64,000 bases of DNA, from NCBI GenBank assembly GCA_026874595.1, contig CM049311.1, forward strand, positions 13,049,676 through 13,113,675, written 5' to 3'. Below, one piece after another: positions 51,346 through 62,464 of the stretch. The translations under genes and the position numbers were made by a program. Each line of letters opens with the position of its first letter. The first letter of the stretch is position 1. The notes under the pieces are model-generated. The model saw only the letters and a list, made by a program, of their open reading frames with translations, had not been told where the DNA came from and did not search any database. This DNA comes from Sipunculus nudus (taxonomy: Eukaryota > Annelida > Sipuncula > Golfingiida > Sipunculidae).

Positions 51346-51599
51346 CAGAAGCCGGCAAAATTCTGAGTTACAAACGATTGAATGTTTGGACATTCAGTGA
51401 ATATCCTTATTTGGAAGAAATATAAAAGATAAAGCCGGCCACACGTGAACCCCCATCCCCTTAAGTTTGACTACGTTATACTCAGACATTTAAGAGAATA
51501 GTAGTTCATTTTTATGTGAAAGGTGCCTCAAAAAATCACCTTTACATTGCATATTTTAAAATGTTCTCAATATGGGAAGCCACCATTACTTCCATATTG

Positions 51600-52510
51600 A
51601 TTTCAAACTTGACTTAGGTATGGCCCCTTAGGTATGAAATTTAAATATTGTTGGTTCATCAGGTCAAAGGTCAAGGTCACAGGACCAACGTATTTATAAA
51701 GATTGTGGATGCATTTTAATCCAAACATTTTGTCCCAATTCCTTCCATTTTTTCCATGTATCTGACCTGCCAATAACGGAGAACAAAATTGAATTTGTGT
51801 CACAAGATCATAGGGAAAGGTCATAGGGACTTTATGCCCACAAATTAATTTCCAGATAATAACTCCGGTTCGGTTTGACATATCATTTTCAAACAAGACT
51901 TATATATCGCACATCCCTTAATTAAGAACCCTGTCGATTTTGTGTCATGAGGTCAAAGGTCAAAGTCACAGGACGTATTTCTTTAAAAAGAATGTGGATG
52001 CACTTTAAGCCAACTTTTCATCACATTCGTCAATCTTCCAGATTATGGTTACCTGCCATTATAGGGAAAAATTCTTTTAATTTTGGGGTCACAGGGTCAA
52101 AGGTCAAAATCACAGGGCCCGAATTCGCAAATTAGTTTATGGACAATAACCCCAGTTTGGACAAACAGATTGGCTTCAATCTTGATTTACTAATGACCCA
52201 TCATTTAAGTAAGAATCATTTTGATTCTGGGGCCCCTAATCTTTAAAAAGATTCTGGATGCATTGTAAATCAAACTTTTTTATCCCAAACCTTCCATTTT
52301 TCACACATGGCCTACCTGCCCATAATGGAAGATAAATGCAAATTTTGAGGTTACCTGGTAAGAGGTCAAGGTCACTGGACAAACTTTTTTTTAAAGATGG
52401 ATATGATAATATATATGCTTTAAGTTCAAGGTAGTAAGTTCTCAGACATTTTGGTCACAAGGTCAAGGATTACGGTCACAGGACCGACCTTCAAAAAAAA
52501 AAAATTAAAT
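51600..52510. repeat. AGGTCA-rich interspersed repeat, block B
   Basis: Counterpart of the block A repeat and longer. Perfect AGGTCA-A-AGGTCA sites lie at 51,661-51,673 and 51,948-51,960. Further degenerate GGTCAAGGTCAC units reach 52,480. Confidence 0.75.
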
Positions 52511-52733
52511 ATACTTATATACAAATTCAGTTGACCGCCGAGACCCATGGGTCTCAAGTTTACTCTCTGCCTGAGCCAGGCTCTGTAAGGAGAGGACACA
52601 CAGTTCTTAATTTGTCGAAAGTTAAGCAAAGTTAAGTTAAGGCGAATTTCGAATTGTCGAAACAAAATAGTTTGTTCTTTTATAGCCCTCTTAGACTCCT
52701 GGAGTCAGATTTAACAAAATGGCTAGTTATTCT

Positions 52734-53240
52734 AAGAAGTTCAACAAACACAATTAATTCTAATAATTAAATATTCTAATAATTAAGTGGGTTTGGAAAT
52801 ATTTTTTTCTTTTCTGTTGCTTGTGAATTTACGAAATTATCATTGGCTATGCTATATGCCTATGGTCTACATGCGGAAAAAAATGTTCATCTTGCACCAG
52901 TGGGTAGCTGTGTTATCTATGATTATTAGAATGTTTTAGCCAGCCTTCATCATAATAAAACACCATATGTCACAAATTGTTCTTCATGTGCAATATAATG
53001 AACAGGTAGTCTAAGCTAGTCTTTGTTTTTAATCCCGGGAAGGGGAGAGAGAAGTGATAGGCCTTTATACAGAAAGGGGTGAGCTGACAGGCCATAACTT
53101 CAGCAGGTCTAGGAGCATTCAGAAACTGAAAAAACTGTCTTTAACTCTATAAGAGTGAATGACATGCCGTAGGCCTCGAGCTAAAAAAATCCCTGACAAT
53201 GTACAGTTTTCATATAAATTAAAAATATTTTAGTACTTTT
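52734..53240. other. Non-coding interval
   Basis: Sequence after the end of block B without recognisable features. Confidence 0.4.
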
Positions 53241-53248
53241 TTATTCAG

Positions 53249-53293
53249 GTATGTATATATATATATATATATATATTCATATATATATATATA

Positions 53294-53346
<53 letters not shown>
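53249..53346. repeat. (TA)n microsatellite
   Basis: An interrupted TA tract of about 100 bp. Confidence 0.9.
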
Positions 53347-53348
<2 letters not shown>

Positions 53349-53394
53349 GCAAATATTTTTTAACCAAATTTGACTGAAAATCACAACCGATGCC

Positions 53395-53795
53395 AAAAAA
53401 AAAAAAAACAACAACAACAAAAACTAGACTTCTTGGACATCACATTGGACCTGAATAATGGAGAATCCAAATCATACATGAAACCGAACAATATCCCAAT
53501 TTACATCTCTATGCACAGTAACCACCCCCATCCGTAATAAAGAATAAGAATTTACCAGCGGGTATCAACAAAAGACTGTTCACCGTTTCATCCAGCGCAG
53601 AAGTATTTGACCGAGCTGCACGACCTTTCCAAGATGTATTAAGTAAAAGCGGATATGACCACAAACTATAGTTCTCCGAACAGCAACGACCCAACCCAAG
53701 CAGTAAGAAGAAAAAGAGAACGAGACACGTCACATGGTTCAACCCCCCATAAAGCGCAAATGTAAACAAATATCGGAAGAATGTTCCTGCATCTC
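53395..53795 (+). mobile_element. Penelope-like retroelement fragment
   Basis: With a few frame changes the plus strand reads LDFLDITLDLNNGESKSYM, then KPNNIPIYISMHSNHP, LPAGINKRLFTVSSSAEVF, SGYDHKL, and HVTWFNPP. This order matches the C-terminal reverse-transcriptase region of Penelope-like elements common in invertebrates (LDVTF.L, KPN..P.YI...SNHP, NKRLS.IS....VF, W.NPP). Stops and shifts mark it as dead. The GIY-YIG endonuclease region is not present before the CT tract. Confidence 0.75.
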
Positions 53796-53823
53796 CTAGA
53801 TAAGTGTCCCCCCCCCCCCCCTT

Positions 53824-53825
<2 letters not shown>

Positions 53826-53892
<67 letters not shown>

Positions 53893-53893
53893 C

Positions 53894-53940
<47 letters not shown>
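53826..53940. repeat. (CT)n then (TA)n compound microsatellite
   Basis: A poly-C run at 53,808-53,821 leads into a CT tract of about 55 bp and then a TA tract of about 60 bp with one interruption. Confidence 0.9.
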
Positions 53941-53942
<2 letters not shown>

Positions 53943-56450
53943 AGTGGTAAGAATTTATTGTTAAACCTTAATCTATGATTAAAAGATAAATAAAGCGACC
54001 GATGATCGATTTTTGATCGTTTATTTAATGTACCACCTATATTATCGTGACTATACTGAATAGTATTATACCTAATATATTGACGGAGTAAACTAAGTAA
54101 AGTTCTACATCAGGCTGAAAAGTTAAGGTTTTGGCCGGGTTATTTGCACTAATTCATTGTTAAAGCTTAATGAATGAAGTTTTAATGTTGTTTGTAGGCC
54201 CCTTTTTTTTAATGTTTGGTGCGGATCCGTGTTAAATGATGGATCAAATGCCATTCAAGTGTTATTATTTTGTAAGATAACTTGAGTCGTTCCTCCATCA
54301 TTAGTTATAAGACATCAAAATTAATAAACGATTTATGAAATTTAAATTGGTGGTAAATGATAGTGAAGAAAATAGATATATGTTAATACATAAGAAAATG
54401 TATATTAAACCTTCTTGGTCAGACATTTTTTGTCCTGTTTTATAGCTCATATCCTATAACGTAGCATGTGCTACATAATATGTCGTATTTCTTAATAACT
54501 CCTCAACACAATAATCTGCTTCATCTTAATTCTACAAAAACCTAATTTATAATTTTTATTTAAAGATTAGGTTTCTTCAGTTTTATTTAATTTGCATAAT
54601 AATTTTTTTTTAATTTCTGCAAGTAAATTTCTGAGGTGTTCAGATCAACACCCACTTTAATTGATCCCTGTTACGGTACAGTGTAACAATTCTGTTTTAT
54701 CAGCATCGATTCCTAACCACACACGCTCCATACAGGGACCGATCCAGGATTTTCGGGAGTTGTTTTATATATATATATATATAATAATAATATATATATA
54801 ATATATATATTTAATATATATTTAATATATGTGTATATTTATAAAACAGATAATATGTAATGTAATATATATTATATAATATTATATTATATTATGAAGA
54901 ATGGATTAAACTAAGTTCTGTTTGGGAATTTCAGGCTTTACTAATTAGTTTCGTACCACAGAGCATGGCAATGTGTAGCCTAACATAGGATTTGGAAATC
55001 TATTGAAAGTGATGAGGTTCCCCCTCACATGGTGTTGAAAATTTTAGGAAAAAACATAAAATATGCATTTTCAATTTAGTCTTTTACCATTTTCTCACTT
55101 TTAATCACCTGCTGCACCACACAAAACTTTAACAAAATTTTAGTTATCCTACTTAATTTTTTTAAACTATTGAGCTGTGGGCGAAAACGGAGTAATATTG
55201 ATGCAAAGGATTCGCAGCAATATACTATTCACGATATATTACTACGACAACTCTGAATTCAAAGTCAATTTGACTTTAATTTGAAAAGGCAATGACCAAT
55301 ATCTATGAACACGTTAAATTGTAAAAAAAAGGATATGTTATTGTTTGACTTAATCAAATGAACTGTTTAAAGCCGATCCTTGGGAGAAATTTAATTGCCG
55401 GTACATAGGTTTGTTGTGAAAAATCTATTGTAGTGTGTTAGCAGAAATCTTAGGTATAGAGGCCTCACTGACGGAAGCAGCGCAAAGACTATAGGGCAGA
55501 GGCTACCCACAAACAACGGTGGAGAACACACCAAAAAGGGGAAACTCGTAACGTCGGCTGAAACATTATATACCAAATATCCTGTATTCTTTCTTTTGAA
55601 GGACAGGAATTGTAACTGATATGGATATGAATATTTGAAAAGATAATGGAATAATGTTTAAAACATAAAAAATTATTTTATTCAAATCTCTGATTAACAT
55701 ATCACATATTCATGTAAATATTTATGTGATCAAAAATATAAAGACAAAGGTTAAAAATGAAATACCTTGTGCCAAAGTTAAATACATAACACGATTGTCA
55801 TTTTAAACTGACCTTAAAATCACGTATAAATATTAATCTTAGAGAGAATTTCACGCACAAATTAAATTATACGGTGCCCCGTGGCACACAGCCTAGTGTA
55901 ACAATTCTCTATGCACAACGATATAAATACTTGATATTTTAATCACATGCAAGTGTAAATAAAGCAGCTTAAAAATATGTATGAAATGTTTATAAAATAT
56001 GACATCGTCTTTACAACCTTTTCATTTATGTTAATTTCTTAAACATATGTGTATGTATGTGTGTGTGAGTTTGTGTTGCATGATATATGAATAACACAAT
56101 GATAGAAGTAGATAAGTGATTTCAACTTTTGCATATGTCATTAGCACCAGTATATTGATAATTTGATTTCTCTGATATGAAAGTAAAAACAGAAAAAAAG
56201 TGCCAAGGCCATTGGATACTATACGTATCACTCAGCGGTTAAACATTCAAGATCTCCTCCGTTTGAACCGCTGCTTTGTATTGCTCCAAAGTTAAAACCC
56301 GCGACTTCCTGCACTCAGTGGTCTGATTCTTGGCCTTGTGTCAGCCCCTGTGGTGAGACCGGGAGAATCTTGCTGTACATAGCAGCGGGTAAAACGAAGA
56401 AGATCTGGAATGTCTGCAGTGTATAAGCCCTGCTTGTGGAGTGAGCCGGT
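53941..56450. other. Non-coding interval downstream of gene C
   Basis: AT-rich sequence with TA/AAT-rich stretches at 54,765-54,895. No gene is supported; frames are short and without splice context. Confidence 0.5.
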
Positions 56451-56454
56451 CTTG

Positions 56455-56712
56455 TTCCTCGACATTGTCGTCGTATGGACATAGCCTTGTTATCCGACGT
56501 TGTTGTCATAACGACATGGCCTTGTTACTCGACGTTGTCGTCATGACGACATGGCCTTATTACCCTAAGTTGTTGTCATAACAACATCGTCTTAATATTC
56601 GAGGTGTTGTAATAACGACATAGCATTGTTACTCAGCGTTGTTGTCATAACGATCCAGTCTTGATAAACGACGTTGTCGTTATAACAAAGTTGTTTGTCA
56701 CTCGATGTAGTC
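56455..56712. repeat. 36-bp-type minisatellite downstream of gene C
   Basis: Read on the minus strand, the units (for example AACAAGGCCATGTCGTTATG followed by ACAACAACGTCGG) match the arrays downstream of genes A and B. The array begins about 260 bp after the gene C stop, as in gene A (240 bp). Confidence 0.8.
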
Positions 56713-56778
56713 GGAATATCGGCATGGTCTTACATATATTTCGTGTGCGTAGGTTACACATTATATAAAAAAATGAAA

Positions 56779-56782
<4 letters not shown>

Positions 56783-56834
<52 letters not shown>
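56783..56834. repeat. (TA)n microsatellite
   Basis: A pure TA tract between the gene C stop codon and the downstream minisatellite. Confidence 0.9.
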
Positions 56835-56836
<2 letters not shown>

Positions 56837-56972
56837 GAAATAAATTATGGTGTATAAGTACTTTCACATTAATATTAAAATATGTATTACGTTGTACAAT
56901 CTGAAACAGAAAACTGTGACATATTACCTACTATTCATGCTCTTACAGTTGCCTTAGAGCGTCCTCTGTATT

Positions 56973-58753
56973 TTAGTATGGAAATTTGGCGACGTAATCA
57001 AGTTGAATTTCAATGAGCGTAAACATTCTCAGGTGGTTGTACAAGGCGGCCAGCTTGTAGCGATATATTTCTGCTCCTTTAAAGCTCGGATACTGGATTA
57101 GGTGTGACGAAATAGTATCATTTTTCATGTCGCATGATTGAAACTGCAATGAGAAATAATAATAATAATAGTAATATTAAATATAATAATGTTATAATGA
57201 AGATTATAATAATACTAATAATAATAATATTGATTATAACGATTACAATAACAATAATAATAACAATAATAATTTTAAAAAATAATAATATATTTTTTTA
57301 ATAATAATGATAATAATAACAATTATTTATCTATCTGATAATTTATTTATTAATAATCGAACTTTCCTGTGCACATGGCGTCACAGTTCGCCGACCAGGT
57401 TCAGAGGTGGGCCCTAGAACATAGCTAACATCTAATGAGAAAGAATGAACCCAAAATGGAAAAGATTTCATAGAATTAAAAATACTTTATGGTTATCTAG
57501 ATTGCCTCAAAACTTTAATGTAAAAATGTGTTACTCGAATCGTCCGTGAACTTTCATGAAATCTTAAACCGCTGACATTCAAACCAAGTAACCATGGGAA
57601 AACAATATACCTCTGTCTCATATAATATATGCATTTAATTAACAATTTTACTATGATTTGAGGATTTTGGCTTGGTAAAAAAGCGTTATTCCGCCTTAAC
57701 GTATGCCAATACACGTCCCTTTGCCACCAATCGATATCCGTTGATTGATCCTCACCTGGACTCAGTTCTCTGAATACTTTCGTGTCTCACCCCCGGGCAC
57801 TTAACGAACCATAAGAGTTTATGTTTCTCAGTTTCTCACACACTAAAACACATATTTCTCGGGTCACATGGGGTAAATTTTATAATAATGGGGTTGGTAA
57901 TTAAAACTTGGCGTATTCTTCGGCTTCTGTGGTCAAGGAGCAGAACACAGGATTCAAAGCCGGGAAATCGTGAGTTCATATCTCATATGAGGCGGTGAAG
58001 ATTTTTCACGGTTGGTCCCTATCCAGGTTGAGAGCTCTGCTTCCTAAAAAGGGGCGACCGTGCGCTTTTCGGGGGTTCTCTTGTGGCATAACCCAGCAAT
58101 GGAGACAATTATACGCCTAGAGTCCGCTAGTGCAGTATTCAACGGATCTGGTTAATACTAGGATATAAAATGAAAGGATGTGTGTGCTACTGCCCTGTCA
58201 TCAAGTCCGAAACCAGAATGAAAGTCTGCATATGTACATACTTGGTTAATCTAGCAGTAAAGGATTCGGTTACCTAAATACATTCCTTTCATGTTTACGT
58301 ACAAAAAAATTACACGACACTGGAGTGAAGTAAGATATAATTCGTGGTCATTACCATGATTAGGCTGCACGAGAACACGCTCCTGTGTACTCGTGTCTTT
58401 GCCTGTATAAATAAAACAGAATATTACTTATGTGTACATATTCAAAGAGTTGTAGGAACCAAAGGAAACACACTTGTCTGTGAAAATTTCTTGTCAGAAG
58501 ATCCAGACTTGGGATTTAAATAGAACTACATTTATAAAATATAATGTATCATAAACAGTTAGTTTTACCTCCTCTACTACAGAACTGTTTACTTTCATGT
58601 ACCTGAAGAGTGTGCCGGCTAGTCAGCTGTACTCACGAAACAGTTCTGTAGTACATGAAGTAAAACTAACTGTTTATGATACATTATTAATGCTCCCCTG
58701 CATGGTCGAGCACTTTTACTATGATGTATTGAAATTCTATGCGTATTACTTTG

Positions 58754-58809
<56 letters not shown>

Positions 58810-60272
58810 GGGTCTCGTATGCAATTAAACGCTTTGATCATGGAGCTTATCTTGGGTTGTCTCTCTGCCACGCATTTGGTAAATTAATCACGGCTCTTCC
58901 TTAATTGAGTGAATTACCGATGTAAAAAGAGGAATTATCAGTTTAAAATCTGTCAGAATGTGTGCCATAAATAGAAACCAAGCTCGGTTTGTGTGCATGT
59001 TTTATAGTCATGATACTCTTATTATCACGCGTAGACTTGTCATGTACTCTACAATACTTTATCTCCGTTGCAATTTACAAATGACTCACTTGGTGTTCGC
59101 GATTACCAGAGATCAGAAACTCTACTGGAATTATAAACCGTGAACCACAATAGTGGGATGGCGTATAGAAAAAAAATTAAACAATAAAGACTACATCCTG
59201 ACATATATTTGATTAATATACTATATTTGGGTCCGATTGGAGAGGGGATTTAACCGTCTAATAGGAAGGGGGGGGGGGGCGAGGCATCTATGCCGCTATC
59301 ATATACCCTCCGCCTATACCGCTCTCCGTTGTACGAACATAAGAACAAAGACACGGGTACGGCTATACCTATACGGCGTGTGTTGTAGTGCAAAGACACA
59401 AATACAAACACGAATACGTTCACGCGAACGAAAATAAAAAAAAGCACGCCCTCCTTTCCTTAATTGATATTAGGTTGGTGTCTTTATACATTTATAACGT
59501 GGTATAAATGAAAATAAAACAAAATCGATAATCTTCAGTTAAAAAAACAGTCAGTCGGATGGATTACATTTATCTGAGTAAGAACCGTCTACAAGCTATA
59601 GCGAAATGACAAATGCTACAATGTTCGGCTTTTTCTTAATCGTACCAGTATATGCTTTATTCTTATCCGTATACACTTGTCAATGCTGGCACAGTACTTG
59701 GCCTGGTTGACACCAAAAAAATAAAATTAAAGGAAGTGCATATGTGATACTCTCCTGTCACGTAGCCCGTAACCGACAGGAATACTGCAGATGTACATAC
59801 ACTTAGTTAAGCTAGCAATAAAAAATGAGGCGGTTACCTCAAACAAAATAAAAAGGTTATGTTTAACCTCCTTGATAAAATATAGACAATAATGCCACGA
59901 CCACACCCCCCCCCCCCCCGCCTTAATAAAATACACTCTATCACCGTATCTGTGACAGTATCAATATGACAAAAGCTTCATCTTACCTGTAACTGGATGA
60001 TTTGCTCCAGGTTATCCATATAAGGAGGAAGACGAGAAAGAATTTCACTGATGCTGCAGTAAATCGATTGAAAGCTCGACCCTAATTTTCCCCTACAGGG
60101 ATGCTGGCCAAAGTTTTTTTTGGCTATCTCCTGTTCAAACTCCCATATTTGCTGTATCTGATTTCTTCTTGCTTTAACGCCTTCTAGGAGATGGTTCAAC
60201 TGGTCCTGTATAATATGAGATAATATAATATAATATACTATAATTTAATATAGAGAATATTTAAATGAAGAT

Positions 60273-60323
<51 letters not shown>

Positions 60324-61701
60324 TATATAATAATTACTTCTGTTAACTGTCTGTAAATAATTTAATGTATGTAAAATTATATAATGTAATGTAGCATGTA
60401 AATCTTATATTATATTTAGTTCTGTGAACGTTGAATTTAATTTAATTTTTTACTTTTGAGTCTATGTATTTGAAGAAACTTAAAATTTTTTTTTATGTTA
60501 AATACCGTTGATAACTTTAGATTAAAACCCACGTGACCTTTTCTTACCTGGACAATTTCCTCGACGTCAGCGCTGTCATTGAGACATGGCGGACCAACCC
60601 TTGGTAGGATTGGTCGGAATAACTTCTCCTGATCCCGTGCAAATTTGACACAGTTTTCCTTCTTTATTCCCTTCAGTTCCTTTATTTTCGTCAACTCGTA
60701 ACCATGAAAACACTGTCGAGTGTTATAAACAAGTGCAATTACATTAAGCGTAGCGAAAACTTTGCTGGGCATCTTAATAGAATAGATAATTTCTATATAG
60801 CCTAACGGATAATTGTACTCAAGAGGTAACTATACAGATCATTATCTCTCTCTATTTTTCTATATTTGTTTGGTAGTATTCATAAATGTACCATGGAGAG
60901 GTTACAAAAATCATGTGATCGCTAGATTTAAACCGCTATCGGTATACACACAAAATGTAAATATATCTGGCCGTCTATAGGATCTTGTGTATATTATATT
61001 AGTAACGGTAGTTCATGTGGTAGTGTAAGTGGCCGTGCTAGTGGTAGTAGCATCAATAGCTGTGGCACTATCAATAATAACTGTATTAGAATTTTGTAAA
61101 CGGTGTTAATGGTGTTAATTTAGGGTTATTATTATGTCATTACGTCTATATACATAATTGGCCTTATTTATTTTATCTGATTTTATCTGCTCAAATCCGT
61201 CTACATGTAGTTTCTGTTTTCAATATAGGTCTATATTTAGCAAATCAACCGATTCCAAAAGCCAGTGCGCTGGAACAGAAAGCGGAGTCCCAAAACGTGG
61301 CCGTGTTTATGCTACAAACAAGACAGATATTATGAGTAAAAATACAAATCAGAGCTGTTTGTAAATTCTGTAAACCTTGAACCGTCACTGGTAATATTTG
61401 GTTTTTAAGCAATAATCATTTATTATAACCGGATTACTCACTTGTTTAGGCACACTGTTACTTTTATATTTTTAACTGTTGCTGTCTACCGATGAAAAAA
61501 ATATAGGATAAATGCATTTGTTTTAAATCTGGTTCACCGCTTCCCCTTTCATACATGTACATCTTGTGTAACTACTTGTAACGGTATAAGTAATGGTAGT
61601 ACGTTTATCATTATCATCAAAACGCGGAACACCCGATTGCACGTAAACATACAAGCACACACACATGAATACATGGGATTTTTAGTCGTAACAGCCATAT
61701 C

Positions 61702-61741
<40 letters not shown>

Positions 61742-62464
61742 GAAATTATCAAAGACGTCAATGGGTGGGGGGGGGGGGGGGTGTCAATGTTATCACCCTC
61801 TGCTGTTCAGAGGATAATCTTAGTATCATGGAAATAAAATATATTAATGATTATGGTTCCATTAAATGGTTCCATTTCTGAGATTACTATGAAATATTAT
61901 ATACATGAACATGGTTTAAGAGTAAACTGTACGGGAAAACATAACACTTTGTATTATAAACCCATTTGCTTAATTGTAATGTATCTGAACTGGTCACACA
62001 TACAGTAAAAGTATGTATATATGTATAAACACTATGTACATATATTTATAAAAACATTGCTTACCCTCCCAATAAAAGTCATCCTCCCACCCTTGAAGAT
62101 TAATTTACGCCACTGGAAATTAATAAATTTAAATATAATATACTATCTATGAAATAATATTGACTTATAATATTGACATTTAGTACTCAGAGTGTTTTAT
62201 ACATACATAGGCCACCAACAACCTTCGAACAAGCGGCGTTATCGTGTTGACTTTAGCCATGACGCTCTCCTTCACGATAGTTACGTTACAGTAGAGGACG
62301 CCGTCAGTGGGTCGCGCAAACGACATACACCCCGAGCAGAAGATCAAGAACCCGATCTGCACCAAGACCACATCTGTCAAAACCAAAAAGTGTATACTAC
62401 CCCTGTCAATATCACGACTGTCAGTGAGGAATTAACAGGCACCTGTTACCAGAGCTTCCAGCAT
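56973..62464 (-). CDS. Gene C: diverged, inverted paralogue of genes A and B (predicted, 247 aa)
   Basis: Exons on the minus strand: 62,464-62,443 (candidate); 62,373-62,207; 60,712-60,548; 60,205-59,987; 57,143-56,973. Exons 2-5 are open, keep the 1-0-0-0 phases and have good borders (GTATGT, GTAAGA, GTAAGA donors; CAG acceptors). Exon 2 holds VVLVQIGFLIFC and the YCNVTIVKESVM segment. Exon 3 (55 codons) has Cys at 1, 21 and 43 and FRPILPRVGPPC. Exon 4 (73 codons) begins DQLNHLLEGV and lacks the WFC motif but keeps two Cys. Exon 5 keeps IQLDYVAKFPY-stop. Seven mature Cys are conserved. The 3' flank after the stop still matches gene A (GGACGCTCTAAGGCAA). Exon 1 is the weak point: the best ATG with a phase-1 donor is 22 nt long, uses the poor GTGCCT donor and leaves an intron of only 69 bp. 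A more distant exon 1 cannot be excluded. Confidence 0.7.
57150..57345. repeat. AAT-rich tract in gene C intron 4
   Basis: AAT-rich (ATT on the coding strand) sequence directly before the exon 5 acceptor, as in genes A and B, but more degenerate. Confidence 0.8.
57920..58290 (+). mobile_element. tRNA-headed SINE in gene C intron 4
   Basis: The head has a B-box-like GTGAGTTCATATCTCA, the body has TTTTTCACGGTTGGTCCCTA and ACCCAGCAATGGAGAC, and the tail has TACTTGGTTAATCTAGCAG and GGTTACC. It is antisense to gene C and more diverged than the copy at 14,623. Confidence 0.7.
58543..58685. repeat. Inverted repeat with about 48-bp arms in gene C intron 4
   Basis: The left arm (58,543-58,590) and right arm (58,637-58,685) are near-perfect inverted copies (AATGTATCATAAACAGTTAG and TACTACAGAACTG against their complements). 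They are separated by a loop of about 46 bp. It may be a foldback element. Confidence 0.85.
58755..58804. repeat. (TA)n microsatellite
   Basis: A pure TA tract in intron 4 of gene C. Confidence 0.9.
59735..59855 (+). mobile_element. SINE 3' end fragment
   Basis: CTCCTGTCACGTAGCCCGTA followed by TGCAGATGTACATACACTTA and GCGGTTACCTC matches the 3' third of the tRNA-headed SINE. It lies in intron 4 of gene C, about 130 bp from exon 4. Confidence 0.6.
60278..60321. repeat. (TA)n in gene C intron 3
   Basis: A TA tract in the AT-rich intron 3, which is only 342 bp long in gene C. The AT-rich character beside exon 4 is shared with genes A, B and D. Confidence 0.85.
61706..61790. repeat. (CT)n and poly-G tracts in gene C intron 2
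   Basis: A CT tract (GA on the coding strand) at 61,706-61,739 and a G-rich run at 61,766-61,782. All paralogues carry a GA tract in intron 2. Confidence 0.85.

Larger units (their letters stand above)
42345..52733. repeat. Segmental duplication, block B
   Basis: Second copy of the block described at 31,490-40,580, same orientation, with gene B. It is longer mainly because of an insertion in intron 3 of gene B (about 46,045-47,405). Confidence 0.9.

Noticed and set aside
56973-57143. Exon 5 as part of an interferon/IL-10 (class II) type gene instead of class I
   Set aside because: Class II genes also use phase-0 introns, but a tiny phase-1 first exon fits long-chain class I genes better. 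The alternative is kept open until a structure is predicted.
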